From positions 18,759 to 82,758 of the forward strand of contig JAAHFP010000007.1 in the NCBI GenBank assembly GCA_010672925.1: DNA of 64,000 nt, written 5' to 3'. Shown here piece by piece: positions 18,202-29,502 of the stretch; position 1 is the stretch's first letter; each line of letters begins with the position of its first letter. The notes under the pieces were generated by a model, which was not told the DNA's origin, made no database searches, and worked only from the letters and a program-made list of their open reading frames with translations. The stretch is from Symploca sp. SIO1C2 (GTDB lineage Bacteria > Cyanobacteriota > Cyanobacteriia > Cyanobacteriales > Coleofasciculaceae). The position numbers were made by a program, and so were the translations under genes.

Positions 18202-19317
18202 CTAGCTGCTTGTTAGTTTAGTCCAGTAGTAGTCATAAACTTCACTCACTTCCTCAACCGGCGCAATACTTTCACAGTGGCTGATGGCTGGACTTGGTGG
18301 AAACAGGCTCTGATTGTCTCGGACTTCGGAGGGTAAAATATTAATTGCTTCTTGGTTTGGTGTGGCGAAACTCAGGCGCTGACAAATTTGAGCAGCAACA
18401 TCTGGCTGGAGCATGAAATTAATCCAGGCGTAAGCTCCTTCAAGATTAGGAGCAGTTTTGGGAATTACGAGATTATCCATCCATAGAGAAGAACCACTTT
18501 GGGGCAATACATACTCTAGAGCGGGATTTTCTTGCATTACTTCGTTAGCACCGTCAGAATAACACATAGCCACTAATAAGTCTCCACTCAAAATTTGCGA
18601 TCGCCAAGACTCGGAACTAAAGGAGGCAAGGCTGGGCTTTAACTCCATGAGTTTTTCATACGCCTGTTGAATTTCTTGGGGATTGGTTGAATTGTAAGAG
18701 TACCCCAACATTCTCAAGGTTGCTCCCATCACTTCCCGAACATCATTGACTAAGGTCATTCGTTTGGATAATTGCTTCTGATGCTCCCAAAGATAATTCC
18801 AATCGGTAGGAAGTGCTAGTAATTTCTTTTTGTTGTAAATCAAGCCAGTTGTTCCCCAGCTTAAGGGGACACTGTGCAGGTTTTTAGGGTCATACTTCAA
18901 ATTGAGGAACTTAGGAAATATCCGTTCGATACCAGTAATACGAGAGAAGTCAAGTTCCCTTAACAAATTTAAACTTACCATCTTCTCTACCATATAGTCA
19001 GACGGATAGATGATGCTATAAGCGCCACCACCTCCTGCCTGAAATCGAGCCAGCATCCCTTCGTTGGAATCAAAAACATCTGCTACAGCCTTGATACCGG
19101 TTTCTTGGGTAAAGCGATCCAGCAAGTCCTGATCCGTATAGCCAGCCCAAGTGTAGATGTATAATAGGTTTGAGTCTCCTTGCACTGTAACTGCAGGTCG
19201 CTCATTAGCTAAAGTCCAACCACACCCAGATAACATGAGACTGCTGAGAGTAGTAGAGGCAGCTACCTGCAAGAACTGACGTCGCGTAGAGTGTTTCAGG
19301 AATGTTCGTTCGTTCAT
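18202..19317 (-). CDS. potD: Polyamine ABC transporter substrate-binding protein (PotD-type)
   Basis: Tat/lipoprotein-like N-terminus 'TRRQFLQVAASTTLSSLMLSGCG'; 'LLYIYTWAGYTDQDLLDRFTQETGIKAVADVFDSNEGMLARFQAGG'. Confidence 0.88.
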   Translation of the reverse strand: MNERTFLKHSTRRQFLQVAASTTLSSLMLSGCGWTLANERPAVTVQGDSNLLYIYTWAGYTDQDLLDRFTQETGIKAVADVFDSNEGMLARFQAGGGGAYSIIYPSDYMVEKMVSLNLLRELDFSRITGIERIFPKFLNLKYDPKNLHSVPLSWGTTGLIYNKKKLLALPTDWNYLWEHQKQLSKRMTLVNDVREVMGATLRMLGYSYNSTNPQEIQQAYEKLMELKPSLASFSSESWRSQILSGDLLVAMCYSDGANEVMQENPALEYVLPQSGSSLWMDNLVIPKTAPNLEGAYAWINFMLQPDVAAQICQRLSFATPNQEAINILPSEVRDNQSLFPPSPAISHCESIAPVEEVSEVYDYYWTKLTSS

Positions 19318-19404
19318 AACCAGGGGATTGGTGATGCCAGCAGTTGTCCTGCAATTAGGAAGAGTATTGGATGATAATTTAGGTACTCCAGACCTAAGTA
19401 TACC

Positions 19405-19503
19405 TAGGGTTTGCTGAATAAATAGTAAAGATTAACTCAAAATTTGTTACTTGTTACTCGTTACTTTTTACTTCCTCAAATACTCCTATTTGACTTATTC
19501 AGC
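19405..19503. mobile_element. Short degenerate MITE-like element (TAGGGTTTGCTGAATAA...ACTTATTCAGC)
   Basis: Same termini as 29147..29430 and 52621..52840; right end incomplete. Confidence 0.4.
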
Positions 19504-21614
19504 TACAAGTTGAGATGTCCCTGCAACCAATAAGTAGTCATTGTTCCCTTACCCTTAACCTCAATTAACCCTCGCTCCTCCAGTAAATACTTATCTTGCA
19601 AACGCTCATAGGTAGTAGCGGTTAACTGAATCTTTCCTGGTTCTCCCTGAGATTCCATCCGGGAAGCTACATTCACTGTATCCCCCCACAAATCGTAGAT
19701 AAACTTTTGAGTACCAATTACCCCAGCAACCACCGGTCCAGTATTAATGCCAATACGAATTTGGAACATTTCACCCCCATTTCCGTGAAATTGGCGAATT
19801 GTCTGCTGCATATCTAAAGCCATTTCAGCAATCGCTTCGGCATGATCATCTTTGGGTACTGGCAAACCCGCTGCTGCCATATAAGCATCCCCAATAGTTT
19901 TAATTTTCTCTAAACCATGCCGTTGAGTAAGTTGATCGAAGCTCGAAAAAATTTGATTGAGTAAGTTTACCAATTCGATAGGAGTCATCCTCGCAGAAAG
20001 AGGGGTGAAGCCGACAATGTCAGCAAACATAATCGTCACATCGTCGAATTGTTCAGCGATCGCACTAGTGTTTTTTTGTAACTGCTCGACAATTTTCTTT
20101 GGTAAAATATTAAGCAGTAGATTTTCCGACTTTTGTTGAGCCATACGCAGCTCAAACTCGGCCTGCTTACGAGCGGTGATATCACGAGCTACCCAGATGA
20201 CAGTATCTTCAGAAATGGGGGAAATCCTGGCACCAAACCATAAATCGATTCCTTCAATAGTTAGGCTATATTCACAATTAACTGTCTGTCGATTGTTGAG
20301 AGCATCCCAAATGTGATGAATAAAAATATTAGCTTGCGTCCGCTCAAAAATATCGTGCACTGTTTTACCAATAAGCTCTTCAGCAGGTTTTTTTAACAGA
20401 GCTGGATTTGTAGGAGCAATTTTGAGATAATATCCCTGAGCATCAAGCACCATTACCAAATCAGTCATGGCAGCAAACAATGCCCTGAGTTCAGCTTCCG
20501 TTTGTTTTTGCTGCACCACGTTTCCTAACTGAGCTGCGATTGCTGAAACTAGCTCAACCAATCGTTGCTCATGCTGTTGTGGTTGAAACATCAAAAAAAC
20601 TAACACTGCTAGCAATTGCTTGTGCTGATGAGGAGTTTTCTTCTTTGTCAGAAGTTCCACTGTTTCCCGACTCGTCGAACTAGGGGAAGATAGAATTGGC
20701 ACACCAAACCCTGCTTTTAATCCCCGCTCTTGTGCCAGTTGCCATCTAAAAAAAACATCATTGAAATCCGCCGAAACATCAGAAATCCACTTTGGCTGTT
20801 CTTTTTCCCAAACTTCTCCTGGCAAGCCCTCACCCATAAGGAAAATCAGCCCTTCGCTATATTCTCGGAACTCTTCTAGGGCAGCGATCGCATTTTCATT
20901 TAGACCTGCACGGTTACAATACCAAGTGGAACTGCATTGTAGTGCCATGGCGTCAGCCTGAGGAATCCAAGCTTCGCCATAACTCCAGCCAGTAGCTTCG
21001 CACAATTTACGCAGTGCTACCTCCAAAGCACCTTCAAAATCTGGAGCTTCGTTAATTGCTTGGGTAATGGTTAATAATAATTGAAGTTCTTCTTCGGCTT
21101 GCTTACGCTCATCAATTTCCTGTTGAAGTTGGGCAGTGCGCTGTACAACTTGTTGCTCTAGAGAAGTAGTTAATTTTTGTAAGAGCTGATTTTGCTGTGC
21201 TAATTGTTGCTCCTGAGTATAACTGCGCAGGGCTTCTTGAACTGTCAAAACCAGGTCTGTCTCATCCCAGGGTTTGGTAATATAACGATACAGGTTAGCA
21301 TTGTTGACTGCATTGAGCACAGAACTAGGGTCAGCTTGCCCCGTGAGCATAATCTTCAGAATCTTAGGATACTGAGTATGAATTTGGCTGAGTAGTTTAT
21401 CCCCCTTCATCCTTGGCATGATTTGATCAGAGATAATTAAGGCAACATCAATTCCCTCTGCTTGTAATTCTTCCAGAATTTCTAGAGCTTCTTCCCCACT
21501 CTGGGCTGCTTCAACTTCATAATCATCTATGAGGTTACGCTTAAGCTGCTCCGTGAGACTGTCTAAAACAAACCTTTGATCATCAACACAGATAATTGCC
21601 AGACTACTCATCAA
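19503..21614 (-). CDS. Response regulator-GAF-PAS-class III adenylate/guanylate cyclase
   Basis: Receiver 'ALIISDQIMPRMKGDKLLSQI...MLTGQAD...YRYITKPWDE'; cyclase 'VTIMFADIVGFTPLSARM', 'EKIKTIGDAYMAAAGLP', 'YDLWGDTVNVASRMES'. Confidence 0.93.
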   Translation of the reverse strand: MMSSLAIICVDDQRFVLDSLTEQLKRNLIDDYEVEAAQSGEEALEILEELQAEGIDVALIISDQIMPRMKGDKLLSQIHTQYPKILKIMLTGQADPSSVLNAVNNANLYRYITKPWDETDLVLTVQEALRSYTQEQQLAQQNQLLQKLTTSLEQQVVQRTAQLQQEIDERKQAEEELQLLLTITQAINEAPDFEGALEVALRKLCEATGWSYGEAWIPQADAMALQCSSTWYCNRAGLNENAIAALEEFREYSEGLIFLMGEGLPGEVWEKEQPKWISDVSADFNDVFFRWQLAQERGLKAGFGVPILSSPSSTSRETVELLTKKKTPHQHKQLLAVLVFLMFQPQQHEQRLVELVSAIAAQLGNVVQQKQTEAELRALFAAMTDLVMVLDAQGYYLKIAPTNPALLKKPAEELIGKTVHDIFERTQANIFIHHIWDALNNRQTVNCEYSLTIEGIDLWFGARISPISEDTVIWVARDITARKQAEFELRMAQQKSENLLLNILPKKIVEQLQKNTSAIAEQFDDVTIMFADIVGFTPLSARMTPIELVNLLNQIFSSFDQLTQRHGLEKIKTIGDAYMAAAGLPVPKDDHAEAIAEMALDMQQTIRQFHGNGGEMFQIRIGINTGPVVAGVIGTQKFIYDLWGDTVNVASRMESQGEPGKIQLTATTYERLQDKYLLEERGLIEVKGKGTMTTYWLQGHLNL

Positions 21615-21718
21615 AAATACATTGAAAATTAAAAATAGGAATTGAGAATTTCATTACCTGTGGGAAGCTTAGCTTATAGCAGCTATGTACATAACATATG
21701 CTAGAGCACCAGTTTTTT

Positions 21719-22624
21719 CTACAGATGAGTCCCAATCCAGTCAATTAATATAGGATTGACTATCTCTGGGGCTTCATCTTGGGGACAATGACCCAAACCT
21801 TCCAAGGGAACAAACTTTTCCACTGTGGGGAAGTTCGCCAAATCTCGCCCCAGTTCAATCGGTTCCCAAGGATCTTCCGTACCCCACAGAATGATTGCGG
21901 AGCAAGGTAAGAGCGGCAGGAGATCCTCTGGCAGTGGTCCTTGAGAATAACGGGTGAAAGCAGTAAACACCTCTGCTGCTCCCACATCAACAGCAGGTGC
22001 CATAAGCATATCTACCAGTTCATCTGTCACCGCTTCTGGACGCCGGTAAGCTTGCAACAAAATTTTACGCACTACCTTTGGCTGAGCTAGTTGACTAAAG
22101 AATAACTGACCAATCCACTTATTTCCTAGCAGCCATTGTACAACTGAAGTTCCCATACTCCGATACCAAGGAAGTTCAGCACGTTTACTTTGATGTAGTA
22201 GTCGCAAAGAACAGTTGAGTAAAGCAACCCCCAAGCTGCTCTCTGGGTTGTCTACTGCTGTCTGCATAGCAACGATGCAGCCAATGGAATTACCCACTAA
22301 AAAAGCCGAATCACCAACAACTTCCCTACAAAAATCAGCAACTTGTTGTCCCCAAGTTTCAAAGGTATACTCAATTTCTTCACCAGGGATAGGTTTAGCA
22401 GAAGCCCCAAAGCCAATTAAGTCAAGGGCATAGCAACGAAAAGATTTTCCCAACACTGGTAAGTTCTTACGCCAGTGCCCTGATGATGCTCCAAAGCCAT
22501 GTATCATGACCACTGCTGCTCCTTGATTGCCATAGGCTTGATAAGCAATAGGAAAATTACGCCAAGTCCAAGTTTTCTGCTCAAAGTTGGTACTGACGGG
22601 AGTACTAGAGTAAGAGGGATTCAT
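21719..22624 (-). CDS. Alpha/beta-fold hydrolase
   Basis: 'VVMIHGFGASSGHWRKNL', nucleophile elbow 'LVGNSIGCIVA', 'LWGTEDPWEP', 'EGLGHCPQDEAPE'. Confidence 0.88.
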   Translation of the reverse strand: MNPSYSSTPVSTNFEQKTWTWRNFPIAYQAYGNQGAAVVMIHGFGASSGHWRKNLPVLGKSFRCYALDLIGFGASAKPIPGEEIEYTFETWGQQVADFCREVVGDSAFLVGNSIGCIVAMQTAVDNPESSLGVALLNCSLRLLHQSKRAELPWYRSMGTSVVQWLLGNKWIGQLFFSQLAQPKVVRKILLQAYRRPEAVTDELVDMLMAPAVDVGAAEVFTAFTRYSQGPLPEDLLPLLPCSAIILWGTEDPWEPIELGRDLANFPTVEKFVPLEGLGHCPQDEAPEIVNPILIDWIGTHL

Positions 22625-22806
22625 ATTATAGGCTACCAGTCAATTAATACAGAGAAAGAAAATTTGTTTATCTTTTACATTATGTAACAAAGAGCAATGA
22701 CTAATGACTTTGGCCCTAGGGCGACATTTCCTCCAATTTCACCACTATGAATGGGCTAGAGGCTGGTAGAAGTGACAAAAGGAGGCTAGTACAAATAAAG
22801 TAGTAG

Positions 22807-23454
22807 TTGTTAGCAAGTCCAAAACCACCAAAAAATCTCTTTAGATTTATAATGGAAGGGCTTTTTTTTAATAATGTTAGTGCACAAAAAGCAAGCCAGA
22901 TAATTTTTATGGGAAAGACTGGTACTCCCGTTGGCAATTATGTTCCGGATTTTGAACTTCCGGGAATCGACGATCAAGTTCACCACCTCTCCCGTTACCT
23001 AGAACAGTGGAGAGCAGTAGGGGTAGTATTTATCTGCAATCAATCTTCCTATGTTGATTCCTATTTAGACAGACTCAAGCAAATTCAATCCCAGTTTGAG
23101 CAGCAGGGTTTTATCCTGGTTGGGATTAATGCTAAAGATGCTAATCAGTATCCAGAATGCAGCTTTGAGAATATGAAGCAGTTTGCCAGAGACAGGAAAT
23201 TAAATTTTCCTTACCTTTGGGACTCAACTCAGGATGTAGCTCAAGGCTTCGGCGTTGAGAAAATACCCACGGCATTCCTTATTGACAAAGAGGGGATTCT
23301 TCGCTATGCAGGCGGCATTGATGATAGTCCTCTGGAGCCAGAAGCAGTGCGAGTGCCTTATTTTAAAAATGCGATCGCAGCACTCCTATCCGGGGAAGAG
23401 ATCTCACCAAAATCTACCGAAGTAACTGGTAGTCAACTAGAGTGGCGAAAATAG
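22807..23454 (+). CDS. Thioredoxin-like AhpC/TSA-family protein (start probably 22909)
   Basis: 'GTPVGNYVPDFELPGIDDQVHHLSRYL...GVVFICNQSSYVDSYLDRLKQIQ...NFPYLWDSTQDVAQGFGVEKIPTAFLIDKEG'. Confidence 0.8.
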   Translation: MLASPKPPKNLFRFIMEGLFFNNVSAQKASQIIFMGKTGTPVGNYVPDFELPGIDDQVHHLSRYLEQWRAVGVVFICNQSSYVDSYLDRLKQIQSQFEQQGFILVGINAKDANQYPECSFENMKQFARDRKLNFPYLWDSTQDVAQGFGVEKIPTAFLIDKEGILRYAGGIDDSPLEPEAVRVPYFKNAIAALLSGEEISPKSTEVTGSQLEWRK

Positions 23455-23524
23455 TACCGCTTACCTTATGCTAGCGGTTTTGTTCTGCTTTTTACCACCA
23501 ATATTAGAGACATAAGACATCTAG

Positions 23525-24857
<1,333 letters not shown>

Positions 24858-25091
24858 CTCTGGCACAAAAAGGCTTAAAGGCAGTAGAAGATTTAATTAT
24901 ACGACCAGACTTAGTGCTAACTATCTAAGTTTTTCTGGTGAGCTATTAAACAATTTTTCTCAATAGCCAATGACCGATAAACAGTAATATCAGTTGAGTT
25001 TTAACTATCTGGATAACTACCAACAATGTCATAACTCAACTTTTCCAGCACTCATAAATTAAAGACTTTGAAATTATTAAGGAGAATCCAA

Positions 25092-25526
25092 ATGGGACTG
25101 AGCCAACTTTTTCAAGAACCAGAAAAAAAGGCAAGCCTTGTGGCTGATTTAATTAGTTTGATGGATGAGCAGGTTTCTGGAAAAGGCGGGATTGGTGGTA
25201 TTGGCTTGAAAGCAGCCTACAGTGCTGTCAAGGGAGTTAAGCCCGGTTATATTCAAGGAGCTATAGAGCGACTTATACCGGAAGCCTTCGATGCGCTAGA
25301 TCCCATATGGGATGAAGGGGTACAGAAAGGTGAGCCAGTCGAATATCTCAGCCAAAACTCCTCTCGTTCAGCGGATGCAGTGCTCAGTGTTACCGATGCC
25401 AGAATTGAGAAAACTGACAATGGAGTTGTACGAGGTGCGTATAGCAAATTGCGCAAGTCAATTAAAGGTGACGTGGAAGGAGCAATACCAGATTTGGCTA
25501 AGATTATTGGTAAGTATGCCAGTTGA
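25092..25526 (+). CDS. Conserved cyanobacterial hypothetical protein
   Basis: 144-aa ORF MGLSQLFQEPEKKASLVADLISLMDEQVSGKGG..., RBS 'aaggag' upstream. Confidence 0.7.
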   Translation: MGLSQLFQEPEKKASLVADLISLMDEQVSGKGGIGGIGLKAAYSAVKGVKPGYIQGAIERLIPEAFDALDPIWDEGVQKGEPVEYLSQNSSRSADAVLSVTDARIEKTDNGVVRGAYSKLRKSIKGDVEGAIPDLAKIIGKYAS

Positions 25527-25873
25527 TTAAGAAAATCTTATCAATAAGCTGCTAACTTGTGAGCAAAACTTACTGAGATTTGAGATCCGCGATCGCTTAA
25601 TCTAGTTGTCCTTAACTCATTCTACATTCTCAAAGGCGATCGCATTCTCCCAGAAATTGTTACCCAATTGCTCCAAATTCACCATTCGTAGAGGTGATTA
25701 AGCGATATAACCTAACTCATTTGACCCGAATATTGGGCTCAAAAACCACCTCACAGCACCTCCTAGTTAACTCAACCAGTCTAATTTCATCTGCGAATTT
25801 ACCGAAAGGTGAAGCATTAAATAAATTTAGGAGCTTGTGAGCGTTTTAATTCTTCGATCTAAAATCTCTCTGG

Positions 25874-26497
25874 TCAATTCGTACTGGGTGTTTGGAGAGT
25901 AATACCAAAGAGAATCGCGATAACCTTAGCCAAGTCGTTGGGGACACCATAGGTATTGATATCTTTTTGAATTAACTTTTGCTGGCGATGGAACAGACCA
26001 AATTTCCAGGTATCTCCTGTCGTGACTGCTCCATAAAGATAGTCTACAGGGGCATCAGTCCACTGGTCTAGGGCAATTAGTTCCACTGCAAGCTGGGTAA
26101 ATCCTTTACCGAGATCGGCATTTTTCGCTTCGATAATTACGAGATTTTGAGGTGTGGGAATAAAATAATCCACATTTCCCTTGAGTTGGTTGCTCACTCG
26201 GATCGAATACTCAATTTTGAGGGGCGACTGGATAAACTTGCAGACGGTTTTCAGCACTGGAAAAATTAGCGATTCTCGACGAGCAATTTCTGAGGTAGGA
26301 TCAACTAGCGCCAAATTTTCTGCCAATTCATCAGTCAGTGGGGTAGGGTCTAGAGGCCGTTGTTCTGGAAACTGAAGAGAAGCTGATTGGAAAGCCACCC
26401 CGAATTCAGCCAGAATATCGGCAGTGTCAAAGGGTAGGGTACTATACTGGCTAAAGCTATAACTTGCAGCAGGGTCAAGAATTGAAAGTTTCACCAT
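25874..26497 (-). CDS. Hypothetical protein, PD-(D/E)XK nuclease-like
   Basis: 'GNVDYFIPTPQNLVIIEAKNADLGKGFTQLAVELIALDQW' resembles the D...EXK strand-Q-helix arrangement. Confidence 0.6.
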   Translation of the reverse strand: MVKLSILDPAASYSFSQYSTLPFDTADILAEFGVAFQSASLQFPEQRPLDPTPLTDELAENLALVDPTSEIARRESLIFPVLKTVCKFIQSPLKIEYSIRVSNQLKGNVDYFIPTPQNLVIIEAKNADLGKGFTQLAVELIALDQWTDAPVDYLYGAVTTGDTWKFGLFHRQQKLIQKDINTYGVPNDLAKVIAILFGITLQTPSTN

Positions 26498-26706
26498 TGC
26501 TTTACTCCGGCAGCTTTTACTTGCCTGGTGTTGGTCTCATCGGTATGGAGGTATCTTTAATGGAAGTATAGCAAGCGATTACCTGCGGTAGCGCAAGCGA
26601 GCGCGAGATAGGTAGGTTTGGTATGAAAAACAGCAAATATGTTAAGAGAAGTCAACATAGTCAGACTCTTACCAATGACCAATAACAAGTAACAAATTCA
26701 ACTTTT

Positions 26707-27216
26707 TTATACTCCTAAATCTTGTAAAGCTAATCTTATTTGTTCTAAACGTCTGCGGTTTACCCCTAAATCAGACTCTCCTAACCGTGAAGCTGAACGT
26801 AGATGGATCACTTTTTCATCTTCTGGAAAATAAAATTCGCCATCATCAACAAATCCTAATAAAGAACTACTTGATTCTGTGCGAATATAATTTTCAGTTT
26901 CTTCTATAACAGTAGTTCGTGGTACAACAGTTAAAACTTTTAATAATACTTTTCTTGCAGTTTCTCGGTCAGTTTGATAAGTAATAGGTTTAATACTATG
27001 GGTATCATCTCCATTTTGACTAATGACACAATTGGGCGAAGCAGGACAGGGTTTTAAAAGTTCTTTATTAATTCCTAAATCTTGCGGTGCAGTACCTTTT
27101 AAACCAAAAATAGCCATACTATAAGGCTGAATTAATGGACTGGCTACAACGGGAAAAGCAGAAAAACAAAAACTGAGAATTAAAGTAACAATCACTGTAA
27201 AAAAAGTGCTGATCAT
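26707..27216 (-). CDS. DUF1499-domain protein
   Basis: 'LKPCPASPNCVISQNGDDTHSIKPI...YIRTESSSSLLGFVDDGEFYFPEDEKVIHLRSASRLGESDLGVNRRRLEQIR'. Confidence 0.85.
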   Translation of the reverse strand: MISTFFTVIVTLILSFCFSAFPVVASPLIQPYSMAIFGLKGTAPQDLGINKELLKPCPASPNCVISQNGDDTHSIKPITYQTDRETARKVLLKVLTVVPRTTVIEETENYIRTESSSSLLGFVDDGEFYFPEDEKVIHLRSASRLGESDLGVNRRRLEQIRLALQDLGV

Positions 27217-27269
27217 AATTATTTTTGGTAAAGGTTCAATAAAAGTAATTATATCACTATACTTATCTT

Positions 27270-27523
27270 ACTCAGATCTTGCACCATGTCGAAAATTGAC
27301 CTGTTGAGTCAGGGAATAGGGAATAGGGAACAGTAATAAGATTTGACGATTTCAGCATTGGAATTGATTGTTCTAACTGACCCTAGTCAGTATTTACAGC
27401 GCTTACCGCTGCAATGAGGTACACCTGAATAAGTTGTCAAGATTTGATATATTTCTTCCTAGTCGATTTTACTGTACCTCGTAACAGCGCGAAGCGCTGT
27501 ATGTACTGGTGCAAGATGTGAGT
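27270..27523. mobile_element. MITE-like element with TIR ACTCAGATCTTGCACC / GGTGCAAGATGTGAGT
   Basis: 16-bp terminal inverted repeats with 15/16 match, 254 bp apart; extra half-copy AGTGTAAGATGTGAGC at 27561..27576. Confidence 0.55.
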
Positions 27524-27639
27524 TGTAACCAGATTTGGTATTATTCAGTATTTTTGTACTAGTGTAAGATGTGAGCTAGAAACCTATTCCACCATAGAGG
27601 AGAGAACATTTATTCCTGTTGCCTTATTTCTCAAAAGTA

Positions 27640-29085
27640 TCAATTTTTAGTTTGTATCCGCTTCAACAACTGATAAAAAGGTTCCCAATTATCTTCTTGA
27701 GTAATATCCTGCCAAACTTCTTCAATCACAGGTCTAAGTAGAGCTGTTTTGGGATTCTGCTCTCGTAAGCGTTGAGCAATTTCCTCTAGTTGCTCATGGG
27801 ATTTATCCTGTAAAAGATGGTAATACAACTCTCGCCACTTGGCTACAACAGATAATTCTGATGCTGCTTGCTTCTCTGAGGAAAATAAAGACAAGTTACT
27901 CCAAACCTGAGCAAAATCATCTCGCCAACTAGGAACAAACTGTTGAGCTAACTCGGCAAAGAAGGCATGATAACCTACTTGGGTATCCTGGAGTAAGCGA
28001 ATCGTTAACTCTAATAACTCCTTGCCTTGATCTGCTGGTAACTGCTCAAAGCCTAACTTATTGACCATTAGCTGCTGATAATTCTGGTAATAATAGGCTC
28101 CAAACTTACCCAAAGCAGCTGCCATCTCCTCGGTAGGCATCACCGCTGCTAATGGTTTTTGCAGCATCTCCAAATTCAAAGCACAAATTCCTGGTTGATT
28201 GCCGTAACTGTAGCGCCGATAATAGTCAAAATAGGCAGCAGTAAACTGGGGGTTATAAGAAGGGATAAAAGCATAGGGGCCGTAATCAAAACTTTCCCCC
28301 GTAATCGACATATTGTCAGTATTTAGAACCCCATGACAAAAACCCGCTGCCATCCACTGCGCTGCTAGTTTTGCGACTCGTTCCACCAATTCAGCATAAA
28401 ACTGAATATAGCTGTCGGTTTTATCTGCTTCTGGCTCAGGGAAAGTAATCTTGGGATAGTAATACTTAATTACATGGTCTAATAGTTTTCTAGTTAAATC
28501 CTTCCGTTTGAGATAATGTAACCGCTCAAAAGTACCAAACCGGATATGGGAATTGCTAAAACGTACCATTACCGATGAGCGAGTGGGAGAAGGTTCATCT
28601 CCCCGCCATAGGGATTCACCAGTTTCAATTAAACTCAAACAGCGGGAAGTACGAACACCTAAATAGTGCAAAGCTTCAGCTGCTAAAACTTCCCTAACCC
28701 CGCCTTTCAGAGTTAGTCTCCCATCAGCACTGCGGGAGTAGGGGGTATTACCAGAACCTTTAGTACCAAAATCATAAAGCTTCCCATCATTGCCCCTTAC
28801 TTGTCCATAGAGAAAGCCTCTACCATCCCCTAGCCTAGAGTTATATTCCCCAAACTGATAACCGTGGTATCTTAGTGCGAGAAAAGGTCGGACTCCCACA
28901 AACTTGCCAAAAGTTTGAATAAAATCAGCATCTTGTACTTCTGTTGGCTCTAATCCAATTTGAGGCAGCAGCTGATCATTCCGATAGCGTAGGATATGGC
29001 CAGGAAACTCCGCAGCCACCACTTCATCAAAATAGTCACTTCCTAAGGATTCTAAAGCTGGTTCGTATTCGAGAGAAAGAAACAT
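27640..29085 (-). CDS. selO: Protein adenylyltransferase SelO/YdiU family
   Basis: '[28 protein letters not shown]', '[32 protein letters not shown]', '[27 protein letters not shown]'. Confidence 0.92.
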   Translation of the reverse strand: MFLSLEYEPALESLGSDYFDEVVAAEFPGHILRYRNDQLLPQIGLEPTEVQDADFIQTFGKFVGVRPFLALRYHGYQFGEYNSRLGDGRGFLYGQVRGNDGKLYDFGTKGSGNTPYSRSADGRLTLKGGVREVLAAEALHYLGVRTSRCLSLIETGESLWRGDEPSPTRSSVMVRFSNSHIRFGTFERLHYLKRKDLTRKLLDHVIKYYYPKITFPEPEADKTDSYIQFYAELVERVAKLAAQWMAAGFCHGVLNTDNMSITGESFDYGPYAFIPSYNPQFTAAYFDYYRRYSYGNQPGICALNLEMLQKPLAAVMPTEEMAAALGKFGAYYYQNYQQLMVNKLGFEQLPADQGKELLELTIRLLQDTQVGYHAFFAELAQQFVPSWRDDFAQVWSNLSLFSSEKQAASELSVVAKWRELYYHLLQDKSHEQLEEIAQRLREQNPKTALLRPVIEEVWQDITQEDNWEPFYQLLKRIQTKN

Positions 29086-29146
29086 TATTGAATTAGGTGT
29101 TAGGTTTTATGTGTTAGGTAGTAGGTAGTAGGTGGTAGGTGTTAGG

Positions 29147-29430
29147 TAGGGTTTGCTGAATAAGTAACAAGTAACAAGTAACAAGTAATAACTCACCGTT
29201 CGCCTATTTTGTCTAGTGGTTAGCAAAAATTGCTATACGCTATATATAGTGTATTTCAACGATTTCAAAAACAAATCCAGATTGAGCGATCGCACACAAT
29301 TGTAAGTACACATTTATTTTTATTTGTCAAGCAACTTGACCGTAGCCTGGAATCCCCATTGCCTCGTGACAATTTCTCTAACTAGTTTTCAAATGGGCGA
29401 ACCGTGAGTACACTTATTCAGCAAGCCCTA
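29147..29430. mobile_element. MITE-like element, TIR TAGGGTTTGCTGAATAAGT / ACTTATTCAGCAAGCCCTA
   Basis: 19-bp inverted termini, 284 bp apart, no ORF; same termini at 52621..52840. Confidence 0.6.
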
Positions 29431-29502
29431 GGTGGTAGGGAAAACTCTTGTTCCTCCTGCCTTCTGCCTTCTGCCTCCTGCCTTCTGCCTTCTGCCGTCC
29501 TA

